A DNA stretch of 64,000 bases, from positions 7,156,143 through 7,220,142 of the forward strand of contig SCFE01000001.1 in NCBI GenBank assembly GCA_004352715.1, in the 5' to 3' direction. The DNA comes from Hofstenia miamia (lineage: Eukaryota; Xenacoelomorpha; Acoela). A program made the position numbers and the translations under genes. Below, piece by piece: positions 1 through 11,200 of the stretch. The notes beneath the pieces were generated by a model that was not told the DNA's origin, searched no databases, and worked only from the letters and a program-made list of their open reading frames with translations. Each line of letters starts with the position of its first letter. Positions within the stretch are counted from its first letter, which is position 1.

Positions 1-1
1 G

Positions 2-786
2 ATATGTTCCTTGATTTTCTATATGGTTAATCCACTGCTGAGTGATATGCAAAAGGGCTGAAACAGTTGATCTTCTAGGGATAACACCAAATTGCTTTTC
101 ATCTAGATTACAAATTATTTTATCTATTATTTCTTTTTCAAGTAGTATGCTTTCAGCAATTTTTGATATTGAGTGCGTTATAGATATTGGTCGTAGATCT
201 TTCGTTGGAGAACTTACAGGTTTAGATTTTACTACACATGAAACATTTGCACAAGTAAATGGGGTTGCGCAACCAACTTTAAATGACATATTTAATAATA
301 TTGAAATTGGTTTTGCAAATTCATAAGAAAATTCACGTAATAGCCAATTTGGTAAAATATTGCCATAAATATCAGGACCAGATGTCTTATGTATATCTAG
401 TTTTCTGAGTAATAAGAAAACTTCATACTCAGAAACACTTACAGGAGTCGAATTTTCAATTTCATGTGAATTCATAGAATTTGACAAAAGTGGTTCATAG
501 TCGGACGTAATTTCAACGAACTCATCATTTATGTAGTTTGCTAATGTTGTTGGATCAAGCTTGGATAAATTTTTTGAAAAATTTATTTGATTATATAGAT
601 TATCAGTTGTGAATCCACTTAAATTTTTTATTGATTTCCACCAAGTTCTTGGATTAGTTTTTTGAAAATCTGCAATGCGATTTTTAAAATGCATTTTTCG
701 CGACTGTCTTAATTTCCTGTTAAATTCATTCCTTATTCTTCTGAATTTATTATTGTTACCTATACGCAATGCACGCTGACGCGCAG
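2..786 (-). pseudogene. Non-LTR retrotransposon reverse transcriptase fragment, runs off the left edge
   Basis: One frame is open on the minus strand from about 786 down to the window edge (over 230 codons without a stop). It starts with a basic stretch and a W-W-K-S-I-K motif near 640, typical of the linker before the polymerase in APE-type LINEs. RT motifs follow: GPDIYGNILPNWLL near 340-380, DLRPISITHSISKIAESIL near 145-205, and QFGVIPRRSTVSALLHI near 50-95. The catalytic YADD box would lie outside the window. The upstream end stops at a (TA)n tract, so the 5' part is lost or was never copied. The clade (CR1/Rex1/Jockey side) is inferred only. The fragment may belong to an otherwise intact element to the left. 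Confidence 0.85.
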
Positions 787-808
787 TATATATATATATA
801 TATATATA
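787..808. repeat. (TA)n microsatellite
   Basis: Alternating TA tract that marks the boundary between the RT fragment and the tRNA-bearing repeat. Confidence 0.9.
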
Positions 809-943
809 AATATTTAAAAATCTGTTTTCTCTTTGTTTTTCGGTATTATTGAAAATTTATTTATCAAATAAATTTTAAACCGATCGACGACAGTAAAATG
901 ATACTATAATATAATTAATAATATAAACTAATTTAAATTTTGA

Positions 944-1015
944 ACAACTATGGTGTAGTGGTTATCACGTCCGCTATACACGCGGAAGGTCCCAGTTCGA
1001 GCCTGGGTAGTGTCA
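944..1015 (+). tRNA. tRNA-Val (UAC)-like, probably a pseudogene
   Basis: 72 nt folding as a tRNA: D arm around GTGTAGTGGTTATCAC, anticodon stem CCGC/GCGG with loop TATACAC (anticodon TAC), and T arm CCCAG-TTCGAGC-CTGGG (B box intact). Two defects argue against function. The three outer acceptor pairs are broken (ACAACTA against TAGTGTC), and the normally invariant T33 before the anticodon is A. No intron and no encoded CCA. Confidence 0.75.
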
Positions 1016-1251
1016 AATTTTTTATTTAAATTACTATTTTAGTGTAAATTGTAAATTTTTCTAATCTATATAAATGGGATTCGAAGTCATTAAATATATA
1101 TATATATATATATGTATATTGATATTTTCTGTTTTTTTTGTATTTCGTTATAATTAAAAATTTATATATCAAATAAATTTTAGAACCGATCGGCGATACA
1201 GTAAAATGATACTTTAACAACTTTAATAATAAAAAGTAATTTAAATTTTGT

Positions 1252-1290
1252 GGCACTATGGTGTAACGGTTATTACGTCTGCTTTACACG
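1252..1290 (+). tRNA. tRNA-Val, 5' part only, truncated by gap
   Basis: Second copy of the repeat. The 5' acceptor strand GGCACTA would pair with the 3' strand seen in the first copy (one G-T wobble), and the anticodon loop TTTACAC has the proper T33 and UAC anticodon. This copy looks more functional than the first, but it ends at the gap right after the anticodon loop. Confidence 0.75.
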
Positions 1291-2290
1291 NNNNNNNNNN
1301 NNNNNNNNNNNNNNNNNNNNNNNNNNNNNNNNNNNNNNNNNNNNNNNNNNNNNNNNNNNNNNNNNNNNNNNNNNNNNNNNNNNNNNNNNNNNNNNNNNNN
1401 NNNNNNNNNNNNNNNNNNNNNNNNNNNNNNNNNNNNNNNNNNNNNNNNNNNNNNNNNNNNNNNNNNNNNNNNNNNNNNNNNNNNNNNNNNNNNNNNNNNN
1501 NNNNNNNNNNNNNNNNNNNNNNNNNNNNNNNNNNNNNNNNNNNNNNNNNNNNNNNNNNNNNNNNNNNNNNNNNNNNNNNNNNNNNNNNNNNNNNNNNNNN
1601 NNNNNNNNNNNNNNNNNNNNNNNNNNNNNNNNNNNNNNNNNNNNNNNNNNNNNNNNNNNNNNNNNNNNNNNNNNNNNNNNNNNNNNNNNNNNNNNNNNNN
1701 NNNNNNNNNNNNNNNNNNNNNNNNNNNNNNNNNNNNNNNNNNNNNNNNNNNNNNNNNNNNNNNNNNNNNNNNNNNNNNNNNNNNNNNNNNNNNNNNNNNN
1801 NNNNNNNNNNNNNNNNNNNNNNNNNNNNNNNNNNNNNNNNNNNNNNNNNNNNNNNNNNNNNNNNNNNNNNNNNNNNNNNNNNNNNNNNNNNNNNNNNNNN
1901 NNNNNNNNNNNNNNNNNNNNNNNNNNNNNNNNNNNNNNNNNNNNNNNNNNNNNNNNNNNNNNNNNNNNNNNNNNNNNNNNNNNNNNNNNNNNNNNNNNNN
2001 NNNNNNNNNNNNNNNNNNNNNNNNNNNNNNNNNNNNNNNNNNNNNNNNNNNNNNNNNNNNNNNNNNNNNNNNNNNNNNNNNNNNNNNNNNNNNNNNNNNN
2101 NNNNNNNNNNNNNNNNNNNNNNNNNNNNNNNNNNNNNNNNNNNNNNNNNNNNNNNNNNNNNNNNNNNNNNNNNNNNNNNNNNNNNNNNNNNNNNNNNNNN
2201 NNNNNNNNNNNNNNNNNNNNNNNNNNNNNNNNNNNNNNNNNNNNNNNNNNNNNNNNNNNNNNNNNNNNNNNNNNNNNNNNNNNNNNNNNN
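1291..2290. other. Assembly gap, exactly 1000 N
   Basis: Conventional placeholder length. It interrupts a tRNA and resumes in a TA tract, consistent with a collapsed tandem or microsatellite repeat. Confidence 0.95.
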
Positions 2291-4700
2291 TATATATATA
2301 TTTAAATTTCAGTATACTGAGCTTCGAAATATTTGAAATATCAAACGCACTTAAAAATTTAGACCAGTTTCGATTGCCAAGAATCATCGTCAGTAACAAA
2401 TGCGGTAAATAAATATTTTACAATCAACTACACTAAAGAAAGGAATACATAAATATATTGATTGCACTATAAGTCTAAAATTATTGATGTTTTTCTTTGT
2501 TTGTTAAGTAATTGTTCTTTGTTTGCAACTTCAATAAAAATTTTAAAATTTTCTTCTTCAATTTCATGTTGATGTAAATAAATTTCGGAATTTAAATGTT
2601 CTCTAATATGTATATATAATGACACGTGTAGATAAGATAGTCAATATTATTTAAATCTTACGGAATTGAGGTAATAACGCAACAAAATTAAACTTTTTCG
2701 CATTTATCTCACGTTTTAAATGATCTCAATCCCAAATGTATGCCCAAAGTAATTCACAAAATGAGCTTTATTATTCAAGCTCATTGAGAAACTAAGACAT
2801 AATGAAAATAATGTATATTCATTGATTGCGAATAAGAGCTTCTTACTGAATTGTATCGATATCGGTTGGTTTTGCTAGTTTTTAGTTCTGTATTATTATA
2901 AACTAATATACATTTATGGCTGGGTATGGAATTGTTAACACTTATTTGTTTTAGAATTGATAGTTTGTTTAGATTCAGAGAATTTGCGAAAACATGTTTT
3001 CTTCGAATCCATAAATTGGGCGAAATTATCTTGAAGTCTGGTGCTATTTTGAGATTTTTACATTTTCTATTTTTGTTATTTGCTATATTTTTGTAATTGT
3101 CCATTATAAAAAATTTCTCAGCTGTTTCATATTACTAATTTTTCTGCCTTTACGAACATTCTTCATATGTGGTTAGCTTGGCAACAGATGCCATTTTTCG
3201 GTTTTAGTGTCAATCGTATAACTAGTGGGATGGAACTGGTATTTAACAGTGTTCTTAAGCTTTTCTTAACGCTTTTGTTACATTATCATTGCTTAAAGGT
3301 AAAAAAATAAGTTTGAAAGAATGTTGAATTGGAGTTTAGCTATCATCTATGAAAATAGCAATCAGGAAGATATCAGAAAAATTTACAGAAACTAAAATTA
3401 TTAAAAAAGGTTTTTCAAAATTAGAACTGTTACTAATTAATATCAATTCGCAAATAAGTGAAATTATAGAAAACTTTAAACCTTATTTAAGTAATTTTAT
3501 ACTATTTAGTAATGTACAATGGTTTATAATATTATTATTATTATCTGCATATATATGTATCAAGAAGAAATATTAATTGTAGCCAGTTTAAAGTGATTTA
3601 TCATTTTGAGGATTACCAAAATCCATTGGAAAAATTACAAATTAGCCCTAAAATGTTAAGCTTCCTAATAAATGGAATAATAACAGTGTGTAGAGCGTTT
3701 CGCTTTGATGAGCAAAGTAGAATTACATTGTGATCATTTGACTTCATCTATTTAGATAAATTTACAATTATCAATTTCAGAATGCTTGCAGCTAAATATT
3801 CGTCGGTTATCTTTATAAATGAATGGTGTCTTTCATTGCAAAGTCGTATGTTATGTGTCAACATATTTTCTCAGTTCAATGAATTCACTAGTGATAGAAA
3901 CACATTGACATGCTTTAAATGCTGCTGAAATAGCTTACTTTTCCAAATACTGATGAATTGGTTCCCCCAATAAAAAGTGAAAACAAACGTGGTCATTTAT
4001 TGATAGCAAATATCAAAACATTGAATTGCCACCTTCTAAAAATTTCATGTCAAGATTACAATAAGAATAACCTATTATTTCGCGTTTATTGTGACGCAGT
4101 TTGCTATGAACTACCCTGTTATATATGGAGTTCAGATCTTGGAAACCGAATGTTACTTGCACAACTAGTGCAACGGAGTTTGAATTCATTTTGATGAAAC
4201 ATGTCAGAAGGCACCGTATAGGTCATCCTAAAAAGCAATAACATATAAGAAATATCCTGAAATAACGGATATCTGTACTAGATACATGTGCTGAAAGTTC
4301 AAGAATATACAAGAACGTATTAGTAGACGACAACTGATAAATTAGCCCCTTGAGACACAATGTGTACAATTGTACACTTGTAGACACTAAATTTTTATTG
4401 AGATATGAATTTATATTCAATATTTTTAAGTATTGAAATTTTTGAATTTCTATAGCAAATAAATTGGATATAAATCTGAATGATGTCGTATTCAGATGCT
4501 TTTAATCTCACTAATGATAAAGAATCGAAAATTACAAATCTTTTAATCGTCATTTACTGATCTCGAATATTACATAAATGGTATGAATATTTGCAGTAAA
4601 AACAAATTGCACTGTAATAGTATTATTTCAAGGATTAAGAAAGAATTTCTTAGCTTGTATTAATATTAAAACTAATGAATTAAATTCTGCAATAGTGGAA
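2291..4700. other. AT-rich stretch without a recognisable gene
   Basis: No domain, RNA or TE terminus recognised. The short block at 2383-2440 (ATCATCGTCAG, then AAATAAATATTTTACAAT and AACTACACTAAA) is similar to 42585-42640, so it is a dispersed repeat of unknown type. A 75-codon plus frame at 3349-3576 ends in a hydrophobic segment followed by a Lys-rich tip, like a tail anchor, but nothing else supports it as a gene. Confidence 0.6.
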
Positions 4701-4746
4701 TCCTCAAAGAGCCCAAAACAAACTTAAAAAAGCTTATAAACTAAAA

Positions 4747-5350
4747 ATGATATTAAAAAGCAAATTACAACATCAAAAAGATGGGTCATTATACAATAAG
4801 GAATGTAAACAACTTATTGGTAATATTGAAAAAACCATTAAAAATATTGAAAATGAAAATTTACTTCAACAACTTAGTGTCACTACCAATAATGACATAA
4901 CGTTATTCTGTGAATCTGAAAAGAAAATAAATGTAATCGAAAAAGAACTTACAAAAATAAAAAATGTAACTATTAAAACATTCCTTTATATGAAGAAACT
5001 GAAGATTGTGATTTGTTTATCAAAAGGATATTTGATAGCAACAGCACACGCACTAAAAAAATTAAGGAAGGGGATGTGTCAGTTATTTTTTGTAAAACAA
5101 ATAGGTTTAACTCCAATGACATAATTATAAAAACAACCCACAATTAAGAACAGTATTTATTACAAATATAATTAAACTCGCTTTAACAATACTAAGAATT
5201 ATTGATTATCATTATATAAAGATATGTTCCAAATGTGGGAAATATGGGCATCATTAAAGACTTGTTTAAATGAAACATTTAACTGCATGTATTGTATAAA
5301 TGAACATTCTTATAGAGATGGCCCATTTAGAAACAAAGAAAAACAATGTT
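4747..5350 (+). pseudogene. LINE ORF1 remnant with CCHC zinc knuckles
   Basis: The 125-codon frame at 4747-5124 is Lys/Asn-rich with helical character and no recognisable catalytic motif. Past its stop, at about 5224-5350, two frames together show C-x2-C-x4-H (CSKCGKYGHH), then C-x7-C-x2-C and a later H and C, the arrangement of CCHC zinc knuckles in the nucleic-acid-binding ORF1 of LINEs. The knuckles are split by a frameshift near 5250, so the protein is dead. Confidence 0.55.
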
Positions 5351-5479
5351 GCTTAAATTTGCGCTAATTCTGGAAAATTTAAAAACCAATCATCTACTCA
5401 TAATGCATTTAACAAAAACTCCAATTTTTAAGGAACAATTAGATATTACTATGAAGAAAACAAAAATAGATGAATAGAT

Positions 5480-6700
5480 ATGGATAATATAGTATCTTTT
5501 GGTAATCTAGAAAATATATTAAATACCAACAAAAAATTAAAATTTGTGAATATTAATTTTCAAAGTATTGCTATCAAATTTGACAAATTTTCTGATGTAA
5601 AAAATAATTTTGATTTACATTCAATAATTGGAATAACTGAAACCTGGTTAACAAAGGAAGATAAATTACCAAACTGTAACAAAGTTATATTTTTTACTAA
5701 GAATAGAGACAACACATTATCCAAGAAGTCAAGAGGAGGTGGAGTATTAATAACAATTCCTAGACATTTCAAACCTAAACAGATAAAGGATATAGTCAAT
5801 AAAAGATCTAAATTTGAAAGTTTATGGATACAAGTAAACATTAATAATAAAATTTCATTAATAAATATCAGTTATTGCAACAATAAGGAATCATATAAGG
5901 GCTTTCTATCTACAATGATACTTGAAATTAACAAAGCTTCTAAAATATCAACATCAATAATTCTAATGGGCGATTATAATTGCAACTATCTTAAAGCTGA
6001 AAGAAGAAATATACATGATTTAATAGATATTTATGGTATGTCAGTTATTAATGTAAAAACTCCAACACAAATTCAAAGAATTCTTCATTAACAGATTATA
6101 TAATATGTGAATCTCAAGAAAAAGTCTATTTTGATTTTGTTCCTGATTGCTTGATATCAGATCATTTATTAACATGTGCAATATACAAAGAAGAAATTAA
6201 AAAAATGAAAAAACCAATATGTTCATTCAAGATGTAAATTCAATAGACATAAGTTATTTTATTACTAAATTGGGAATTTTTCTATAATTTAGAAAGTGTT
6301 GATAAAAAGCTAAAATCTATTACTGATAATTTAAATTATATTTACAAAAACCAATGCCCACTTAAAAAGATAAAGCAAACTAAATCTGATAAGAAATTAC
6401 TAAAATGGAAACTATGGATAACAAATAAAACTTTTAATCAAAATGAAACATACTGCGTATATAAAATACTGTAAGGATAAGAAATTAGCAAACTTTATTG
6501 AATACAAGAACATAAGCAACCAAGTAGCTAATAAATGTAAACAAGATTTAAATATGTTTTGATAGTCTTTTGAAAACAAAAATAATTCACAAAAATGGAA
6601 ATTCATTTCTAGTTTTTTCCACACCAAAAAATTTTTGGAAGTTCCAACAATAAGAAAGGAAAATGGTGAAATTATTAAAAACGGAAAATTAATAGCAACT
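5480..6700 (+). pseudogene. LINE ORF2 remnant: APE-type endonuclease and start of the RT linker
   Basis: Frame 5480-6091 is an exonuclease/endonuclease/phosphatase-fold domain that would nick target DNA for target-primed reverse transcription. Visible motifs: INFQSI near residue 26, GITETWL (catalytic Glu) near residue 50, RGGGVLI near residue 87, and MGDYNCNYL (Asp and Asn of the active site) near residue 164. A frameshift near 6085 is followed in another frame by the terminal SDH motif (LISDHLLTC, about 6150-6180). Several stops then interrupt a Lys-rich linker up to 6700. The polymerase is absent. Confidence 0.8.
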
Positions 6701-8010
6701 ACAGTACTGGCCAAATTTAGAAATTTTTGTGTTTTCCACTAAAAAACGCAATGTAGAAACAATATGATAACAACGCGTAGAAAGTAAATAGTTAATTCAG
6801 AAAAACTCACTAATATTTTGTATGTCCGCCATTATTGGCCAAACACGCAGTTATGCGATTTGAGATTGACTCGACCAGCTTTCTGCAATAATATCAGTAA
6901 TCTCTGTGCACCATACCACTTTAATTTGCTCCCTCAGATCGTTGTGTGATGTGCATTGTCGCTTCCTCAGAAAGTTCTTGATGTGATGTCAGCAATTTTC
7001 TATGACATTGAGGTCTGCGAAGTTTCCCGGCCCGTTCTTAAGCAGCCGAAAGTCTTGTGATGCAATCCACTGTCTCACATTTTTGGTGCTGTGGCAAGGA
7101 GCACCATCTTGTTGTAGTACAGATGTTCCGCGAAGCTGCATAAACATGGGAAATATATTGAGGTAGACCTTGGCTGTGACTGTCTCTTAAATGCAGACCA
7201 GGACGTCCATTCACAGTTATAGCACCCCAAATCATCACAGAAGATCCTGAGTGGAGATTTGTTGTGTGTAACGTGTGTTCAATTTTTGGTTTCTTAGTCG
7301 TCTAACGTGTGGCCGGTATGATGAAAACTGGCAAATCTTGGATTCGTCACTAAACATTACTTGATGCCACATCTCAGGGGTGTAGTGTTGCTATTGCCTG
7401 CAGAAGCGCAACCGGTCTCGAATGTTCTTTGAAGACAATCGGGGTTTGGCTGCTGGTTTACATGATGGAAGGTCAAAGGTGGTATTCAATCGACGCATAA
7501 TGGTGTGTGTTGATACATTCTGCACTAATCCACCTAGATTTGCTTTGACTTCAGAAGATGAAGAGAATGATTGATTGACGACGTAACGGGGAATGAGATG
7601 GTCAGTCTGAGGGTTGTCACTTTTGGTCTTCCAGACCGCTTGCGAGAGGAAAAATTTTGCAGTTGCTGATAGCGAGTAACACTTCTAGATACCGAAGATA
7701 CTGACACGCCCATTCTAACAGCTATACCGCGATAATTGTACCCCTCCTTGTACAAGATATGAATTTGAGCACGCTTTGATGGTGAAATTTCACTACCACG
7801 GACCATATTTCAAACTAAAATGACAGTGTTTTTTCAGTGAAAATGTATTGTGTGTAAATCTAAAGTTGTGTTAATGTGATTGGCTTAATGAATCTGCTTT
7901 AAATTCTAAGAAAAAATTGGGAATTCCAGGAATTTTACGAAGTTTCCAGGAAATTGCATAAAGCACGCTTTAGACAGGTTACTGGTCCCAAACGTTTGGT
8001 CAGTACTGTA
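6700..8010 (-). mobile_element. Decayed Tc1-like DNA transposon
   Basis: The ends are inverted: TACAGTACTGGCCAAA at about 6699 and its near complement GGTCAGTACTGTA ending at 8010, with TA target sites as in the Tc1/mariner superfamily. A second sub-terminal similarity (6715-6755 against 7815-7862) suggests that about 120 bp was later inserted near the right end. The transposase lies on the minus strand. Confidence 0.8.
6810..7806 (-). pseudogene. Tc1-like transposase, frameshifted
   Basis: The start at 7806 (MVRGSEISPSKRAQI) opens a paired-type helix-turn-helix (YRGIAVRMGVSVSSVSRSV) followed by a GRP hinge (KRSGRPKVT), the usual Tc1 DNA-binding part. Near 7210-7240 the frame reads MIWGAITVNGR, matching the conserved Trp-Gly segment between catalytic Asp residues. 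The last residues, ANNGGHTKY and a stop at 6810-6812, are a typical Tc1 carboxyl end. The span of about 332 codons is the family's normal length, but several frameshifts and stops between these islands make it inactive. Confidence 0.8.
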
Positions 8011-8090
8011 TATCGTTGATTGACAGATGACAGTACAATGCAGCGAAGGGTATTTTGCTAATTGCAGATAAGAGGCCGTCATCATCCTGA

Positions 8091-8131
8091 ATAACAATAA
8101 TAATGATAATAATAATGATAATAATAATAAT
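8091..8131. repeat. Imperfect (AAT)n microsatellite at the 5' end of the retroelement
   Basis: AAT units interspersed with GAT, ending exactly where the GC-rich 5' end of the next element starts. With the (AAT)n at 12324 it brackets the retroelement. Confidence 0.85.
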
Positions 8132-8206
8132 GGGCCCCAGGGGCCAGGGGTAGAACGCGAAACTGGGACCACGAAGACCCGGGTTCGAGCCCTGTCCCGA
8201 CCCTTT
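8132..8206 (+). other. GC-rich, tRNA-like 5' end of the retroelement
   Basis: The first 75 bp are strikingly GC-rich and contain GGGTTCGAGCCC, a near-perfect RNA polymerase III B box, with GGGGTAGAACGC upstream resembling a D arm. A full cloverleaf does not close (acceptor strands do not pair), so this is tRNA-like rather than a tRNA. It could be a tRNA-derived promoter captured as the 5' UTR. Confidence 0.4.
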
Positions 8207-8294
8207 CCTAATATGAAAGTGAAGACAAAAGAAAAGGCCCTCAGTCCCCGGCAGGCCTTAAATTGTCAGAGGGTGCAAAGANCTTGCAAGTCAA

Positions 8295-11200
8295 GTGCGA
8301 AAGTTACAGTTGGATGAGAGTAATGGGAAAAAGAGAGTTGAACAGGCTAAGCAAAGGGAAGATGAAGTGATAGACGTTGTGATAGAAGTGGCGGAAGCAG
8401 CAGAACCAGTAGGCGCAGAAACTGAAGCAGCAATCAAGGAAAAGATGAAGGAAGAAATAGGTGAGAGAACTANAGAGACGGCAAAAGTCAATGAAATGTT
8501 GGAGAGGATAGATGCTAGGAGTGTCACAGAAGTAAATAGCTTAGTGTATGCAGGTGCATATGAGGTGCTGAAAAATGTAGGCATGGACATGAAAGAGAAA
8601 AGAATGACAAGAAGATAAGAGAGACAGAAAGCCGGCATGGGAGAAAAGAATTGAGAATAAAGTGGCAAAGATTAGGCAGCAAATAGGGAAGATCAGGACA
8701 ACTAAGGCAGTACAGGACAGGTGCAGGGTAGGTAAGGGGAATACTATAGAACCTGCAAGAGAAGAGCTTAAGCAGAGATTAGTTGAAGAAGCTGAGAAAC
8801 TGAGAAAATATAGGGCAAATGCAAAGCAGGCAAGAGACAATATGAAGTTTGAGACCCAAGAAGGAAGATTCTACAAAGAACTAGATGCAGGAGAAAAGGC
8901 TAAAGCAAGAGCAGGCGAGGACGCAGTAAGGTTTTGGGAGAATATATGGGGAAGTGCGGGACCAGAGATAGAGAGTGAGTAGATGCAGAAGGAATTCAGG
9001 CAAGAAGAAGTAGTAATCACAACTGCAAAGCTGAAGAAGGCTCTAAAGAAGATGAAGAACTGCAAGGAGCCAGGCAAAGATGAGATACATAGGTATTGGC
9101 TGAAGAAGTTCACAAGTGTTCATGAGAGACTAGCTGTAGCATTGGAGGAGTGTGTGGTGAGTGGGTGCCCAGAAGGACCCAAAGAAAGGTAGTGAGGCAA
9201 GCAACTTCAGGCCAAAAACATGTCTGCTAACAACGTGGAAATTGCTAACTTCAGTGACTTCAAGTAGTCTGGCATGTTACTTAGATCTGAAGAGGTTTAT
9301 ACCAGAAGAGCAGAAGGGATGTAGGACAAAGGCGAGATGATGCAAAGATCAGTTGTTAATTGACCAGGCATTAATGGAGAATTGTTGAAGAATGAAGACA
9401 AACTTAGCTATGGCATGGATAGACTACAGGAAGCTGTATGACAGCATATTGCATATGTGGGTATTGAGAACGCTAGAGGCCAATGGAGTTTCACGCAAAT
9501 GGGTTGAGTTTCTAGAGAGGGAGATGGGGGAGTGGCAGACTGAGATAGATGGACACACGTTGAGGTTTAGGCAAGGCATATTCCAGGGAGACAGCTTAGC
9601 ACCACTACTGTTTGTAGTTAGCTAAATCCCCATCACAGAAAAGTTAAAGGAGACAGGTATAGGATATAAGTTGGAGAAGAATGGTAGAGCAGTGAGTCAC
9701 CTGTGGTACATGGACGACCTGAAGATGTATGCTAGTTCAAGGAAGATGTTGCAGAAGCAAATGGAGACATTGGAGAATGCAAGAAGAGATTCTGGGTTGG
9801 AATTTAGATTAGGAAAGTGCATAGATGGAAATGGTTTGAGTACAAATAGTGGTGATTAGATTGAGGAATTCAAAGAGGGGTACAAGTACTTAGATATAAT
9901 AGATCATGAGGAAATGAGGACAAGATTAAGGAAAGAGTACAAGAGGAGAGTAAGGAAGGTACTACAGAAGTCAGCATTGAATGGGCAGAACAGCATAAAG
10001 GCAAATAATGTGTGGGCGATACCAGTATTGAGATATTTGGCAGGAATAGTTAGGTGGAACAAGTATGAATTGAGGGAATTAGACAAGGAAGATACTAGCA
10101 GCTGAGAGAGCATTCAACTTAAATGGAGATGTAAATAGGCTGTACATGGCAAGGCATAAGGGAGGGAAAGGGCTGCTATGTGTGGAGGAAACTGTGGAAG
10201 CAGAAGCACTAGGGCTAAAGGAATATGTAGAAGAGCAACTTAGAGGATCCCTACTAGAGGTCACTAACGAGCTAATAAAGATAAGAACTGATAGTGAAGG
10301 AAAGAAGGTATACCAGAGTAGGATGGAATCAGAGAGACAAACAAGGTNAAGATGTATGCTAGTTCAAGGAAGATGTTGCAGAAGCAAATGGAGACATTGG
10401 AGAATGCAAGAAGAGATTCTGGGTTGGAATTTAGATTAGGAAAGTGCATAGATGGAAATGGTTTGAGTACAAATAGTGGTGATTAGATTGAGGAATTCAA
10501 AGAGGGGTACAAGTACTTAGATATAATAGATCATGAGGAAATGAGGACAAGATTAAGAAAAGAATACAAGAGGAGAGTAAGGAAGGTACTACAGAAGTCA
10601 GCATTGAATGGGCAGAACAGCATAAAGGCAAATAATGTGTGGGCGATACCAGTATTGAGATATTTGGCAGGAATAGTTAGGTGGAACAAGTATGAATTGA
10701 GGGAATTAGACAAGGAAGATACTAGCAGCTGAGAGAGCATTCAACTTAAATGGAGATGTAAATAGGCTGTACATGGCAAGGCATAAGGGAGGGAAAGGGC
10801 TGCTATGTGTGGAGGAAACTGTGGAAGCAGAAGCACTAGGGCTAAAGGAATATGTAGAAGAGCAACTTAGAGGATCCCTACTAGAGGTCACTAACGAGCT
10901 AATAAAGATAAGAACTGATAGTGAAGGAAAGAAGGTATACCAGAGTAGGATGGAATCAGAGAGACAAACAAGGTATAGGCAGAAGGCAATGCATGGAGAA
11001 TTCTGGATGAACACAGAAATGTGTGACAGTGAAGAGAGCAACAAGTGGTTAAAGAAGGCAGAACTAAAAAGAGAAACAGAAGCTCTGATAATGGCAGCAC
11101 AGGAGCAAGCAATAAGAACAAACTGGGTGAAGAAGCATATAGACAGAAGAGNCAGAACAGCATAAAGGCAAATAATGTGTGGGCGATACCAGTATTGAGA

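Larger units (their letters stand above)
830..1290 (+). repeat. Tandem repeat unit carrying tRNA-Val-like sequence (two copies, second cut by gap)
   Basis: Two units spaced 308 bp share a 5' flank (TTATCAAATAAATTTTA, then ACCGATCG at about 877 and 1182, then CAGTAAAATGATACT) followed by a tRNA-Val-like sequence. A (TA)n tract at 1093-1112 separates the copies. The second unit runs into the 1000-N gap, so more copies may be hidden there. Conservation of non-tRNA flank shows that the whole unit, not only the tRNA, was duplicated. Confidence 0.8.
4700..6700 (+). mobile_element. Decayed non-LTR retrotransposon with ORF1 (zinc knuckles) and APE endonuclease
   Basis: Gag-like ORF1 remains are followed about 130 bp later by an ORF2 that begins with an apurinic endonuclease domain, the standard order of APE-type LINEs. 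The element is lost before the polymerase core, at the point where the Tc1 terminal repeat begins (about 6700), and is not seen to resume after that element near 8010. Confidence 0.75.

Noticed and set aside
1248-2399. Open frames spanning the N gap at 1291-2290 (and similarly at 37051, 39966 and 60951)
   Set aside because: They consist almost entirely of unknown bases, so there is no coding evidence.
8132-8206. Functional tRNA gene
   Set aside because: A B box is present, but acceptor and anticodon stems do not close, so it is described only as tRNA-like.
8291-8840. Minus-strand frames rich in Ser, Leu and Phe opposite the R4/Dong-like element
   Set aside because: Antisense shadows of a purine-rich coding strand. 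The plus strand carries the RT and endonuclease motifs.
10146-11165. Apparent paralogous or multi-copy genes at 10146, 10773 and 11313
   Set aside because: The same frame repeated by unmerged contig overlaps at single Ns, not biological duplication.
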